Shown here in pieces: positions 54,580 through 63,756 of a stretch of DNA of 64,000 bases. The translations under genes and the position numbers were made by a program. The notes under the pieces are model-generated. The model did no database searches, had not been told where the DNA came from, and saw only the letters and a program-made list of their open reading frames with translations. Source of the stretch: UBA1926 sp036732005 (lineage in GTDB: Bacteria > Planctomycetota > Phycisphaerae > Phycisphaerales > UBA1924); NCBI GenBank assembly GCA_036732005.1, contig DAINDF010000001.1:620001-684000 (forward strand), in the 5' to 3' direction. Positions within the stretch are counted from its first letter, which is position 1. Every line of letters starts with the position of its first letter.

Positions 54580-54743
54580 CTTGACCCCCGTTCGGTCTGT
54601 CGTTCCCACAGCGCAGCCACGGCGACACAATGGCCGGGGCACACCCTGAAACAAGGTGCGCCCGGTTCGCGTGCCGGCCACCAATCCGGTGTGGGAATTT
54701 CAGGCGGAGGGCCTGGGGGCCCGGTTTTCGGCCCGTCGGCGTG

Positions 54744-56984
54744 TCACTGAAGCATGCCGAGTTGCCACATCATGAACAGCCGCTGATCGACCACATCCCG
54801 AACACGGAGGTGCAGGGGCTTGCCCGCGCCGTGCCCGGCCTCCCGGTCGACCCAGAGCAGGATCGGGTCGGCGCTCTGGTCGCTCGTGGTGGCGGCCTGG
54901 AGGGCGGCGGCCATCTTCCGGGCGTGCATCGGGTGCACGCGGGTGTCGTTCTCCCCCGCGGTGAGCAGGACGGCGGGGTACTTCGTGCCGGGCTTGATGT
55001 TCTGGTAGGGCGAGTAGGCCCGGAGGTACTTGTACTGCGCGGCGTTCTCGGCCGAGCCGTACTCGGGCACCCAGTACCGCGCCATCAGGAACTTCTCGAA
55101 TCGGAGCATGTCGAGCAGCGGGACGGCGACGAGGGCGGCGCTGATCAGGTCGGGCCGCTGGGTGACCATGGCGCCGGTGAGGAGCCCGCCGTTGGACCCG
55201 CCCGCGACACCGAGCCGCTCGGGGCTGGTGTACCCGCTGTCGATGAGCCACTCGGCGGCGGCGACGAAGTCGTCGAAGACATTCTGCTTGCGGTCGAGCA
55301 TGCCGGCGCGGTGCCATTCGAGGCCCTTCTCGCCCCCGCCGCGGAGGTTCGCGACGGCGTAGACGCCGCCCGCCTCGAAGAAGGGGAAGAGCGTGGCGCT
55401 GAAATTGGGGACCATGGGGATGTCGAACCCGCCATACCCATAGAGGATGGTCGGGTTGCTCCCGTTGAGTTCGAGGCCGTTCCTGTGGATGATGAACATC
55501 CCGACCTCGGTGCCGTCCTTCGAGGAGTACTTGACACGCTTGACGGTGATCGAGGACCCGTCCACGGGGACCTCGAGCCGCTCCCACAGCGCGGGCGTGG
55601 CGTCGGGCGTGGTCAGGTCGACATGGTAGATCGTGTCGGGCTCGTTGTAGCTCTCATAAGAAAGGAACGCCTCGGTCCGGTCGGGCGAGGTGGAGATCGA
55701 CGCCGTGCCCGTGCCGGGCAGCTTGAGCGTGCCGGCGGGCGTCCCGTCGAGGGCGAAGAGGTCGATGCGGGTCGATGCGTCGTAGAGGTACTGGGCGGCG
55801 ATGAGCCCCCGGGCCATCGAGAACCCATTGAGGATCGCGTCGGCGCGGTGCGGGGCGAGATCGACCCAGTTCTCCTTCGAGGGCTTGTAGGGGTTGACCT
55901 TGACGATCCGCCCGTTCGGGGCGCTCGCGTAGGTCTGCATGTACATCGCGTCGCCCTCGACGGTGGCGACATTGCGGCCGTCCTCGCCGATCAGCACGGG
56001 CGTGAGCCGGACGGCGCCCGAGCGGAACCACTCGTCGAGGTTCATGACCCAGACATCGTTCGCGCTGGTGCTGGTCCAGTAGGACACGACGGCCCAGCGC
56101 CCGTCGCGGCTGGGGGAGAAGTCGGGGCCCCAGGTCGTCTTGTATTGCTCGATCCGCTCCGGCGGGACATTGAGCCCCTCGTAGAGCTTGGCCACCTCGC
56201 GCTGGCGGATGACGACCGGGTCCCGCGTCCAGTGCCGCCCGATCTTGTGGAAGCGGAATTCCGCCGAGTAGGCGTCGTTGATGTCCTCGAGCCGCTGGTA
56301 GAAGAACGACTCCCCGTCGGGCATCCACCCGCTGAGGTAGACCTTGCCCGGGATCTCGTCGGCGAGCCACTCGCCCGTCGCGACATCGAGAATCCGGAGC
56401 GTCGAGTTCTCGTCCCCGGCGCGATAGGTGCCGAAGGCGAGCAGCGTGCCCTGCTCGTTGGGCACGAACCAGGACACGGTGACGAGACCCTCGTCGTCGA
56501 GCTCGTAGGGGTCGATCAGCTTGCGCGGCGTGCCGGAGGCGCCCTCGCGGACATACACGATGCCCTGCGACTGAGCCCCGACCCGCTTGCTGTAGAAGTA
56601 TCGATTGCCCGCCATCCCGGGCAGGCCCACCTCGCCGATCTCCATCAGGGGCTGGATCTGGGCCCGCAGACGCTCGCGGTGGTTTTTGAGGAATTCGTAC
56701 CCCGGCGCCGCGCCGTCGAGGATCGCACGCGTGTGGGCGTTCTGCCGGTCCGTCCACGCGGCGACCTCGTCGGTCATCCGGCCCATGCGGGCCGGGTCGG
56801 AGTTGTCGCCCTCCAGCCACTGGTAGGCGTCGATGAACGGCTCGCCGTGGTAGGTGTCCGTCACCGTTCGGGTCTCCGTCGGGGGCGGCGTGACCTTCGT
56901 GGGCCCGTTCTGCGCGAACGCGGCCGACGCGGCGAGCAGCAGCGTGATCGTGATCCCGGCGGTGAGGTGCGTTCCGTTCTTCAT
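54744..56984 (-). CDS. Prolyl oligopeptidase (S9A family)
   Basis: A 746-residue exported serine peptidase that cuts short peptides after proline. It has a signal peptide (residues 1-24). A seven-bladed propeller (~90-460) and a C-terminal hydrolase domain follow, with GGSNGGLL (catalytic Ser ~598), ENDTRVHP (Asp ~680) and AGHGAGK (His ~719). The start overlaps the stop of the ABC ATPase gene (ATGA), an unusual coupling between a peptidase and an ABC protein. Confidence 0.93.
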   Translation of the reverse strand: MKNGTHLTAGITITLLLAASAAFAQNGPTKVTPPPTETRTVTDTYHGEPFIDAYQWLEGDNSDPARMGRMTDEVAAWTDRQNAHTRAILDGAAPGYEFLKNHRERLRAQIQPLMEIGEVGLPGMAGNRYFYSKRVGAQSQGIVYVREGASGTPRKLIDPYELDDEGLVTVSWFVPNEQGTLLAFGTYRAGDENSTLRILDVATGEWLADEIPGKVYLSGWMPDGESFFYQRLEDINDAYSAEFRFHKIGRHWTRDPVVIRQREVAKLYEGLNVPPERIEQYKTTWGPDFSPSRDGRWAVVSYWTSTSANDVWVMNLDEWFRSGAVRLTPVLIGEDGRNVATVEGDAMYMQTYASAPNGRIVKVNPYKPSKENWVDLAPHRADAILNGFSMARGLIAAQYLYDASTRIDLFALDGTPAGTLKLPGTGTASISTSPDRTEAFLSYESYNEPDTIYHVDLTTPDATPALWERLEVPVDGSSITVKRVKYSSKDGTEVGMFIIHRNGLELNGSNPTILYGYGGFDIPMVPNFSATLFPFFEAGGVYAVANLRGGGEKGLEWHRAGMLDRKQNVFDDFVAAAEWLIDSGYTSPERLGVAGGSNGGLLTGAMVTQRPDLISAALVAVPLLDMLRFEKFLMARYWVPEYGSAENAAQYKYLRAYSPYQNIKPGTKYPAVLLTAGENDTRVHPMHARKMAAALQAATTSDQSADPILLWVDREAGHGAGKPLHLRVRDVVDQRLFMMWQLGMLQ

Positions 56985-57949
56985 TGCACGAGCCCCTTGG
57001 TCAGCCGCATGAACGCGGTTTCGAGGTTCACGGCTTCCTCCGAGAACTGCGCGATCCGGAAGCCGTTGTTCACCAGAACATTAGGCAGATCCGTGTACGA
57101 CCGGCCCGGGGCCTCGTCGTACTCCACATGGATGGTCCGGGCGGGCCTTCCCGTCTCGGGCCCGCCGTCGCCGTCGACGACGCCGACCCGGCGGACCCCG
57201 TCGATCTTCTCGAGCAGCGAGGCCGCCCGCTCCGCCCCCTCGGCGACCTGGATGTGGAGCACATGCCCCACCCTGGCCCGGCGGAGAATGTCGCGGACCG
57301 TGCCGCTGTAGAGCAGTTTGCCCCGCTCGATGATGCCGACCACATTGCAGAGCTCGGCCAGCTCATGCAGGATGTGGCTGGAGATCAGGATCGTCTTGCC
57401 CATCCGCTTGAGCTCCTTGAGCAATTCGCGGATCTCGATGCGGGCCCGGGGGTCGAGGCCAGAGGCGGGCTCGTCCATCAGCAGGACCTTCGGGTCGTGC
57501 AGCAGCACCCGCGCGATGCTCAGACGCTGCTGCATGCCCCGGCTCAGCGAGTTGACCTCCGCCGTCGCCTTGTAGGTCAGGTCGGTCAGCTCGAGCACAT
57601 CGTTGACCACCTGCCGGCGTTTCTGCCCGTGGATGCCGTAGGCCGCCGCGAAGAACTCGAGGTACTCGGTGACAACCATGTCCTCGTACGCGCCCATGAA
57701 ATCGGGCACATACCCGATGAGCGGGCGGATCTGCCGGTTCTGGTAGCCCACCGTCAGCCCGGCGACCTGCGCCTGCCCGCTCGAGGGCTTGAGGAGCGTC
57801 GCCAGGATTTTGATCGTCGTGGTCTTGCCCGCGCCGTTGGGCCCGATGAACCCGAAGCAGTCCCCCTCGTTGATCGCGAGGTTGAGGCTGTCGAGCGCCA
57901 CCAGCTCGCCGTACCGCTTGGTCAGGTTGATGGTCTCGATCATCGCCAC
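56981..57949 (-). CDS. ABC transporter ATP-binding protein
   Basis: A 322-residue ATPase of the drug/Cu/gliding-exporter type. Walker A GPNGAGKTTT, signature LSRGMQQRLS, Walker B VLLMDEPASGLDP and switch ISSH are present, followed by a ~100-residue C-terminal domain. No classical permease gene is adjacent; the upstream membrane protein at 57987-60446 may fill that role. GTG at 57949 has GGGAG upstream; an in-frame ATG lies 6 bases later. Confidence 0.88.
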   Translation of the reverse strand: MAMIETINLTKRYGELVALDSLNLAINEGDCFGFIGPNGAGKTTTIKILATLLKPSSGQAQVAGLTVGYQNRQIRPLIGYVPDFMGAYEDMVVTEYLEFFAAAYGIHGQKRRQVVNDVLELTDLTYKATAEVNSLSRGMQQRLSIARVLLHDPKVLLMDEPASGLDPRARIEIRELLKELKRMGKTILISSHILHELAELCNVVGIIERGKLLYSGTVRDILRRARVGHVLHIQVAEGAERAASLLEKIDGVRRVGVVDGDGGPETGRPARTIHVEYDEAPGRSYTDLPNVLVNNGFRIAQFSEEAVNLETAFMRLTKGLVQ

Positions 57950-57986
57950 GACGCGTCGCTCCCCGGGCCGGACCGGCCCGCACCGA

Positions 57987-60446
57987 TCATCCCGCCCCGA
58001 CCACCGCGGGCGGGTCCCCCGCCAAGGGGTAGACCCAGCGGACCACCGTACGCCCCCGGCTCGGGACCGGCTCTCCGTCGACCTCCAGAGGAACCGGAGA
58101 GGGGCCCGACTCCTGCACCAGATGCCCGATCACAACGACGCAGGGCTGCGTGAACCAGACGCTCAGGTCGAGCCCGTGCGTCTGCCGCTGGGTCGCCAGC
58201 GGAGAGGCCCGCCCCCGGCTCCGGTACGCGCGGAAATCCGGGGCGCCCAGCATGTTCATGAACGAGAGCGCGGTAAACCGGTCCGCTGGATCCGCGGCAC
58301 GCACCACGCCCTCGGCCGTGTACCCACGCCCCACGCCGATCGTCGCCGCGTCGGCGAACCAGTTCAGCGGCGAACGCTCGAGCGCCGAACGCGACGCGTT
58401 GCCCGTCACACGCCGCAGGTCGAGCGGCTCGCCCGGGGCCCAGGTGGGCAGGCTCGGCTTGTCCATGAACGAGACCGCCGGCAGCCAGGCCGGCCCGCGG
58501 CCCCGACCGATGACATCGCGCTGCCCCGTCACCACGACGACGAGCACATCTTCGAGCGGGCCCGGCAGGTTGTGAACGAGATTCCCCTCCACGAGCCCCG
58601 CCGCCGGATCGACCAGACGAAGCGCGGCGGGGTCTTCCGACCCGGGCTCCCGCGTCGGGGCGGGCATCGACCAGCGCGGCTCGCCGGCCCAGTCGACGCG
58701 GACCTGCTTGATCGTGGAACGGACCGGCACCCGCATCGCCGAGGGGCGACGGGCCGAGAGGCGGTAGGCCCGGTTGTCCGGGAAGCCCGCGCCCGCGCCG
58801 GCGGGGGGCGGGGGCTCCCATGGCGCAAGGAGGTCGTCGCCGCCGGCTCCCTCGTCGATCGACAGCGTCGCCTCGCCGTACGAGGGCACGAGGACGCTCA
58901 TCCACGCCCGGGCCTTCTGGGTGTTCGTGCCGTAAACCTCGTCGAGGAAGGCGAGGTGCGTCGCTTCGATGCGTTTCGGGCGGATCACCGTCGCCCCGAT
59001 CCACGCGATCGCGGTAAACAGGCCGATCAGCCCGAGGAACCCGGTCCACGCCATCGAGCGTCGGCCCGACCGGGTGAGCAGCCAGAACCCCACCGGCCCG
59101 GCCAGCAGCCAGTACACCGCGAAGACCGCAAGGCTGAGCAAGACGCCCTTGCTCGCGTCGCCCGTCCGGTCGATCTCGGGCTCGAGATCGGCGTCGTAAT
59201 CCGACTCGGCCCGCTGCTGGATCGCCGCGGCGAGGTCCTGGTCCCGCTCGCGCACCTGCTCGAAGGTCTCGAGCTGATGGCGACGACCGAGCACGCGGTG
59301 CCAGAACGCCTCGGCGTCGAGCACCCCCGCGGACGAGAGCGAACCCGCCGCGAGATCCAGCCCCACCAGCGTCACCATCCCAGCCCCGTGCAGGCGGCGC
59401 GCGACGATGCAGGCGCCGTCCGGGCCGATCAGGATCGGCACGAAGTCGCTCAAGCCCGCCCCCTCGCCCCGGACGAACACATGCACCACCGACGACTCCG
59501 GCAGCGGAGCCCCCGGTTGGAGGGTCAGCATCCCGCGGTACGGCTCGAGCGGCACGCCCTCGCGACGCTGGATCCGGGCCGCGGGGAGAATCGGCGCAAG
59601 GGGGTTGCGCGCCGCGGCGGTCCACTCCTGCCCGACCGGAGGGAGCACCACGACCAGATGCCCCCCGCGCCGGACCCACTCGAGGATCGCCGCGGCCCGG
59701 TCCGGGCCCAGCAACCCGGGGTCGGTGTCCGCCCCGCGTCCCCAGACCAGGGTCTGATAGGCCGCAAGCCCCTGCCACCGGTCGGGCAGATCGTCGATGG
59801 TGAGACCCGCGACGACCTCGGTGTGCTGATGCCCGAGCGGGAGCCACTGCGGGCTCTGCTGGAGCGAGACGCCGTACCGGCGCAGCCCGAAGTCCCTCGC
59901 CCCCAGCACGCCGAGCAGCTCGCTCTCTGCGGGGACGAGCCTTGTGGTGTCGATCCAGGCTCGCCCGAGGAGCCGGCCCGCGCGGAACGCGAGATCACCC
60001 CCCTGAATTGGTGATGGGTCCTCCAACGCCTCGTGGGCCGTCACGCTGACCCGGCTGGTATCACCCCGGAACGGAAGTTTCGCGTACAGCCAGGCCGAGC
60101 GCGCGCGTTCGGGGTCCCCCACCACCACCCGCTCGTACAGGGGGGGATCCCCGTCGCGGTCGTGCCCGGTGACCCGGAGAAGGATCTCCCTGGGCTCCAG
60201 CGCGGAGTCGCGGAACTCAAGCAGAAGGCCCGCCCAGTCGCCCTCCCGGGATCGGCCCCCGGGGCCGAGCCTCGCCACGGTGAGTTCGACCTCATCGCCC
60301 GACCCCGGCGGGAGGGGCTCGTCCTGGGCCCCGGAGGGCGGGGCGGCCAGCATGAGAGCGGCAAGCAGGGCGGCGAACGCGAGGCGCGCACCGGCCGGGA
60401 TGGCTCGAGAAACCGGTCGCAACGGGGGGGCACCTCGTAGGTCCAC
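57987..60446 (-). CDS. Large membrane protein with GATase-like region, ABC partner candidate
   Basis: An 819-residue protein with a signal-like N terminus (LAFAALLAALMLAAPPSGA). It has an extracytoplasmic beta region and a segment like glutamine-amidotransferase-fold proteins (AAILEWVRRGGHLVVVLPP). Two strong helices lie near residues 430-485 (LAVFAVYWLLAGPVGFWLL; WTGFLGLIGLFTAIAWIGATVI), followed by a long soluble C terminus. Similar proteins in planctomycetes are encoded with ABC-2/gliding-type transporters. It precedes the ABC ATPase gene by 37 bases. GTG at 60446 follows TACAAT by 8 bases. Confidence 0.65.
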   Translation of the reverse strand: MDLRGAPPLRPVSRAIPAGARLAFAALLAALMLAAPPSGAQDEPLPPGSGDEVELTVARLGPGGRSREGDWAGLLLEFRDSALEPREILLRVTGHDRDGDPPLYERVVVGDPERARSAWLYAKLPFRGDTSRVSVTAHEALEDPSPIQGGDLAFRAGRLLGRAWIDTTRLVPAESELLGVLGARDFGLRRYGVSLQQSPQWLPLGHQHTEVVAGLTIDDLPDRWQGLAAYQTLVWGRGADTDPGLLGPDRAAAILEWVRRGGHLVVVLPPVGQEWTAAARNPLAPILPAARIQRREGVPLEPYRGMLTLQPGAPLPESSVVHVFVRGEGAGLSDFVPILIGPDGACIVARRLHGAGMVTLVGLDLAAGSLSSAGVLDAEAFWHRVLGRRHQLETFEQVRERDQDLAAAIQQRAESDYDADLEPEIDRTGDASKGVLLSLAVFAVYWLLAGPVGFWLLTRSGRRSMAWTGFLGLIGLFTAIAWIGATVIRPKRIEATHLAFLDEVYGTNTQKARAWMSVLVPSYGEATLSIDEGAGGDDLLAPWEPPPPAGAGAGFPDNRAYRLSARRPSAMRVPVRSTIKQVRVDWAGEPRWSMPAPTREPGSEDPAALRLVDPAAGLVEGNLVHNLPGPLEDVLVVVVTGQRDVIGRGRGPAWLPAVSFMDKPSLPTWAPGEPLDLRRVTGNASRSALERSPLNWFADAATIGVGRGYTAEGVVRAADPADRFTALSFMNMLGAPDFRAYRSRGRASPLATQRQTHGLDLSVWFTQPCVVVIGHLVQESGPSPVPLEVDGEPVPSRGRTVVRWVYPLAGDPPAVVGAG

Positions 60447-60454
60447 GGACGCGG

Positions 60455-60460
60455 ATTGTA
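60455..60460 (-). promoter_or_regulatory. Start-proximal -10 hexamer TACAAT
   Basis: TACAAT ends 8 bases before the GTG at 60446. It is close to consensus and there is no Shine-Dalgarno sequence, so the transcript should be leaderless. Confidence 0.6.
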
Positions 60461-60499
60461 CGGTTCAAGCGGCTTGCCGTTTCGGTCGATCGCGAGTTT

Positions 60500-60763
60500 G
60501 TGCAGGTCTATCCCGACGCGGCCTGGGTTCTGTTCACGGCGATCGCCCTGTTCGGCGTCGCGCAGGTGCTCCGCGCGCTGGCCATCCGCGTCCGGAACGC
60601 CCGCGCGGTCCACGACCTCAAGGTGCGTGTGAACGATCTGCGGGCGATGCGCTACCACCAGGCGATGCTCAGGCAGGGCCTGGTTCCGCGGGACAGCGCC
60701 GCGGAGTCGCCGATCGAGGCGGTCGAGGTGATCGACGACAACGAGGCCCGCCGCGCGGCGTGA
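60500..60763 (+). CDS. Small single-pass membrane protein
   Basis: An 87-residue protein of unknown function. Residues ~7-27 (AAWVLFTAIALFGVAQVLRAL) form a membrane helix, followed by a basic, helical region (VHDLKVRVNDLRAMRYHQAML) and an acidic tail. It starts with GTG at 60500, is divergent from the large membrane protein gene, and ends 5 bases before the stop of the M20 gene. Confidence 0.55.
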   Translation: MQVYPDAAWVLFTAIALFGVAQVLRALAIRVRNARAVHDLKVRVNDLRAMRYHQAMLRQGLVPRDSAAESPIEAVEVIDDNEARRAA

Positions 60764-60767
60764 GCGG

Positions 60768-62201
60768 TCACCCGCCGAGGGCGCGGAGCTCGTCGATCAG
60801 CATCGCGTGTGACCTTGCCCCGAGCCGGAAGCACGACAACTCGTACTTCTCGTTCGGGGAGTGGATCCGGTCGTCCTCGAGCCCGAAGCCCATGAAGATC
60901 GTGTCGAGCCCCAGGTTGCGCTTGAGCAGCCCCGCCACCGGGATCGAGCCCCCGCTCTTGATCAACGCCGCGTCCACCCCCGAGGCGCGCTTGAGCGCCC
61001 GCGCGGCCGCCCGGAGATAGTCCGAGTCGACCGGGAGCGTCGCCGGGAGCCCGAGGCCGTGGTTGGTCACCTCGCCCCAGCGGCAGCCCGCGGGCGTGTT
61101 GGCGTGAAGCCACGCCTTGAACGACTCGAAGATCGTCGCCGGGTCCTGATTCGCCACGAGACGGAAGGAGACCTTCGCCGAGGCGTGCGAGGGGATCACG
61201 GTCTTGGCCCCTTCGCCGGTGTACCCGCCCCAGATCCCGTTGATGTCGCAGGTGGGCCGGGCCCACTCCCGCTCGATCAGGCTGAAGCCCTTCTCGCCCA
61301 GGTTCGCGTCCGGGCCGAGCCCGATGCCCGCGAGGGCGGCGGCCTCGTCGATGCCGAGCTTCTTCCAGGCCTCGCGCTCCTCGGCGGCGAGCGGGAGCAC
61401 GGCGTCGTAGAACCCGGGGATGGTCACGCGCCGGTCGGCGTCCCAGAGTTTGGCGAGCGTCTTGGCGAGTTCGTTGATCGGGTTGGGGCACTTGCCCCCC
61501 CACGCGCCGCTGTGCAGGTCCTGGTCCGCGGCGTGCAGACGGATCTCCGTGTAGACCAGCCCGCGCACGCCGTAGGTGATCGCGGGCTTGCCGCGCCCGA
61601 GCATGGCGGTGTCGCTGATGAGCACGACATCGCACTTCGAGAGCTCGTCCTTGTGGGCCTCGACGAACCGCTCGAGGTTGACCGAGCCCGACTCCTCCTC
61701 GCCCTCGATCAGCACCGTGATCGGCACGCCGCCCGCCGCGAGCCCGGAGATCTCCTTCCACGCCCGCATCGCCTCGAGGAACATCGCGACCTGGCCCTTG
61801 TCGTCCTCGGCGCCCCGCGCGACGATCCGCTCGCCCATGCCCTTCTCCGCGGGGCGGATCACCGGCTCGAAAGGCGGGTTGTCCCACAACTCGAGCGGGT
61901 CGGCGGGCTGGACATCGTAATGCCCGTAGAACAGCACCCGCGGGCCCTTGTAGCCCGGGGCCGCCTTGCTCTCGCCGAACACCACGGGCTGCCCCCGCCC
62001 GCCCGGCGGTGCGGTCTCGACGAGGTCGACCTCGAACCCCGATCCGCGGAGATGATCGCGGCACCACTCGGCCGCCCTGCGCGTCTGCGCGTCGTACGCG
62101 GGGTCGGTCCCCACGCTCGGGATGCGCAGCCACTCGAGCAGCCGATCGATCGAGGCCTTGTCGTGCTTGTCAAGCCACGCCAGCACACCGTCCACGCTCA
62201 T
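60768..62201 (-). CDS. M20-family dipeptidase
   Basis: A 477-residue zinc peptidase. Metal and catalytic motifs are visible: YGHYDVQP, GAEDDKGQ, EGEEESGS, and the dimerisation-domain stretch LHSGAWGGKCPNP. It resembles carnosinase-type and other dipeptidases that finish peptide breakdown. ATG at 62201 has AAGGAG 7 bases upstream, and a TATGCT hexamer stands further up. With POT, OPT and the S9 peptidase it forms a peptide-use set. Confidence 0.92.
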   Translation of the reverse strand: MSVDGVLAWLDKHDKASIDRLLEWLRIPSVGTDPAYDAQTRRAAEWCRDHLRGSGFEVDLVETAPPGGRGQPVVFGESKAAPGYKGPRVLFYGHYDVQPADPLELWDNPPFEPVIRPAEKGMGERIVARGAEDDKGQVAMFLEAMRAWKEISGLAAGGVPITVLIEGEEESGSVNLERFVEAHKDELSKCDVVLISDTAMLGRGKPAITYGVRGLVYTEIRLHAADQDLHSGAWGGKCPNPINELAKTLAKLWDADRRVTIPGFYDAVLPLAAEEREAWKKLGIDEAAALAGIGLGPDANLGEKGFSLIEREWARPTCDINGIWGGYTGEGAKTVIPSHASAKVSFRLVANQDPATIFESFKAWLHANTPAGCRWGEVTNHGLGLPATLPVDSDYLRAAARALKRASGVDAALIKSGGSIPVAGLLKRNLGLDTIFMGFGLEDDRIHSPNEKYELSCFRLGARSHAMLIDELRALGG

Positions 62202-62310
62202 CGCCCGCTCCTTTCCAAGGCTCGCCCGTTCCAGCATAGGACCGCGAGGGGGTCGGGCGGGGATGGCCCGGCGGGCGCGCCATCAGACATCGCCGACACA
62301 TCCCGCGCTC

Positions 62311-62943
62311 CTAATCGCCCGCGGGCCTCGGCCCGTCCGCCCCGGCGTTCGCCCGCCCGGGTGTTGCGCTCGGCGCGGGCTTGGGGCTGAACTCGAGCAG
62401 CCGGTACTCGCGCTTGCCGTCCTCGCGCGGCACGCGGGCAAAGCCGGGCGGCATGAACCGGCCCTCGGCCCGGACCGTCGCATCGGGCGTGATCTCACGC
62501 CCCGCGACATTCGCCCGGTCGTTCTCGTCCCCGTCGCTCACGAAGATCGTCTCGATGATCTCGCCCAGCCCGTCCTTGAGCACCAGCGTGAACGACGAGT
62601 TCTCGATCGCGTTCGCCGAGAGCGCCATCTCGGGCTTGAGCCCGAACGCGGCGGTGAACTCCTCGTTTCCCAGCACGAAGTAGCCCCCACCGTCGATCCG
62701 CCCCCGCAGCCGGATCGGTGAGTCCGCGTCGGGCGTGCCGTGCACTGGGCCCTCGTCGCTGTCCCACAGCTCGATGCTCCACCCCGTCAGGTCGACCTCG
62801 GCCGATCCGGGGTTGTGCAGCTCGATGAACTCGGCGTCCTCGGCCGCGGTCGAGCCCATCAACTCGGACACATGCACCGCGCCGCCCGCCGCGCCCGCGC
62901 CGAGCCAGAGGGTCATCCATACCACGCCTTGCCGTGCGTCCAT
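62311..62943 (-). CDS. Exported lamin-tail-domain protein without sorting tail
   Basis: A 210-residue secreted protein. After a signal peptide comes a lamin-tail domain: VHVSELMGSTAAEDAEFIELHNPG, DLTGWSIELWDSD, GGYFVLGNEEF. It ends SATPGRANAG with a short Gly/Pro/Asp tail and lacks the hydrophobic sorting helix of its paralogue at 63109-63756. It may be released or bound by other means. ATG at 62943 follows a TAGACT hexamer by 7 bases. Confidence 0.8.
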   Translation of the reverse strand: MDARQGVVWMTLWLGAGAAGGAVHVSELMGSTAAEDAEFIELHNPGSAEVDLTGWSIELWDSDEGPVHGTPDADSPIRLRGRIDGGGYFVLGNEEFTAAFGLKPEMALSANAIENSSFTLVLKDGLGEIIETIFVSDGDENDRANVAGREITPDATVRAEGRFMPPGFARVPREDGKREYRLLEFSPKPAPSATPGRANAGADGPRPAGD

Positions 62944-62950
62944 CGGCGCG

Positions 62951-62956
62951 AGTCTA
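62951..62956 (-). promoter_or_regulatory. Start-proximal -10 hexamer TAGACT
   Basis: TAGACT ends 7 bases before the ATG at 62943. No Shine-Dalgarno sequence. Confidence 0.55.
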
Positions 62957-63036
62957 CCGCGCCCCGCGGGGCGGGAACGGCCCGGCCCGCCGCGTTCGTT
63001 GGCGTGGCGACTCCAAACCCGGGCCACGAACGAACA

Positions 63037-63066
63037 CGGGGCCCGCCGCTCTCGCGACGGGCCCCG
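63037..63066 (-). terminator. Hairpin terminator between the two lamin-tail genes
   Basis: A 9-bp GC stem (63037-63045 with 63058-63066), one mismatch, a 3-bp upper stem and loop TCTC/GAGA. It begins 42 bases after the stop at 63109 and ends that transcript before the next gene. Confidence 0.7.
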
Positions 63067-63108
63067 GAAGAGATTCACTCATCGATGCGTCGGCTCGTGA
63101 ACGCCGAT

Positions 63109-63756
63109 TCAGCGGCGGCGACGGCCGGCGACGAGGCCGCCCAGGCCGAGGACCGCCAGGGCCGCCGGAGCCGGGATGTTCGCACGGCCCGGGGTCGCCG
63201 AGGGGCTGGGCTGATCGAACTCGAGGATGCCGAGGTTCGCCGAGCCGTCACCGATGCGGTAGAAGCCGGCGGGGAGGAAGGTCCCGTCGGGCCCGACGGT
63301 GTAGTCCGCGGTGATGATCGTGCCGGCGATGTTGGCCGCGTCGCCCGCGCCGCCGTCGGCGACATAGATGGTCTCGATGATGTTGCTCAGCGCGTCGCGG
63401 AGCACCATGGTGTAGGCGCTGTTCTCGATCGAGATGGCCTGCTGCTGATCCGCGGTGAACCCGTACTCGGTCTCGGCCAGGGCGTTGGCGATGGTGAAAT
63501 ACCCGCCGGCCGCGATCGACGAGCCCAGGTTGATGATGTAGGGCGTGCCGCCGTCGGCGCCGCCGAACTGCGCGCCCGCGTCGCTGTCCCACAGCTCGAT
63601 GGTCCAGCCGCTGATGTCGACGCTGCTGCCGCCGGTGTTGTAGAGCTCGATGAACTCGCGGTCGGTGCCCGCGGTCGACCCCAGGACCTCGTTGATGGTG
63701 ACGCTGGCGTTCGCGCCGGCGGCGACGCCGGCAATGAGGGCGATGATCGTCTTCAT
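63109..63756 (-). CDS. Exported lamin-tail-domain protein with PEP-CTERM-like tail
   Basis: A 215-residue secreted protein. It has a signal peptide (residues 1-17, ending ANA), then a lamin-tail domain (SVTINEVLGSTAGTDREFIELYN, DISGWTIELWDSDAG) and SATPGRAN. It ends with a sorting-like tail: IPAPAA, a hydrophobic stretch and GRRRR. It is the close paralogue of 62311-62943. GGAGAGA lies about 7 bases before the ATG. Confidence 0.85.
   Translation of the reverse strand: MKTIIALIAGVAAGANASVTINEVLGSTAGTDREFIELYNTGGSSVDISGWTIELWDSDAGAQFGGADGGTPYIINLGSSIAAGGYFTIANALAETEYGFTADQQQAISIENSAYTMVLRDALSNIIETIYVADGGAGDAANIAGTIITADYTVGPDGTFLPAGFYRIGDGSANLGILEFDQPSPSATPGRANIPAPAALAVLGLGGLVAGRRRR

Noticed and set aside
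54630..57311. An 893-codon open frame antisense to the prolyl oligopeptidase
   Set aside because: It is a shadow of the real peptidase and ABC genes, with no family motif.
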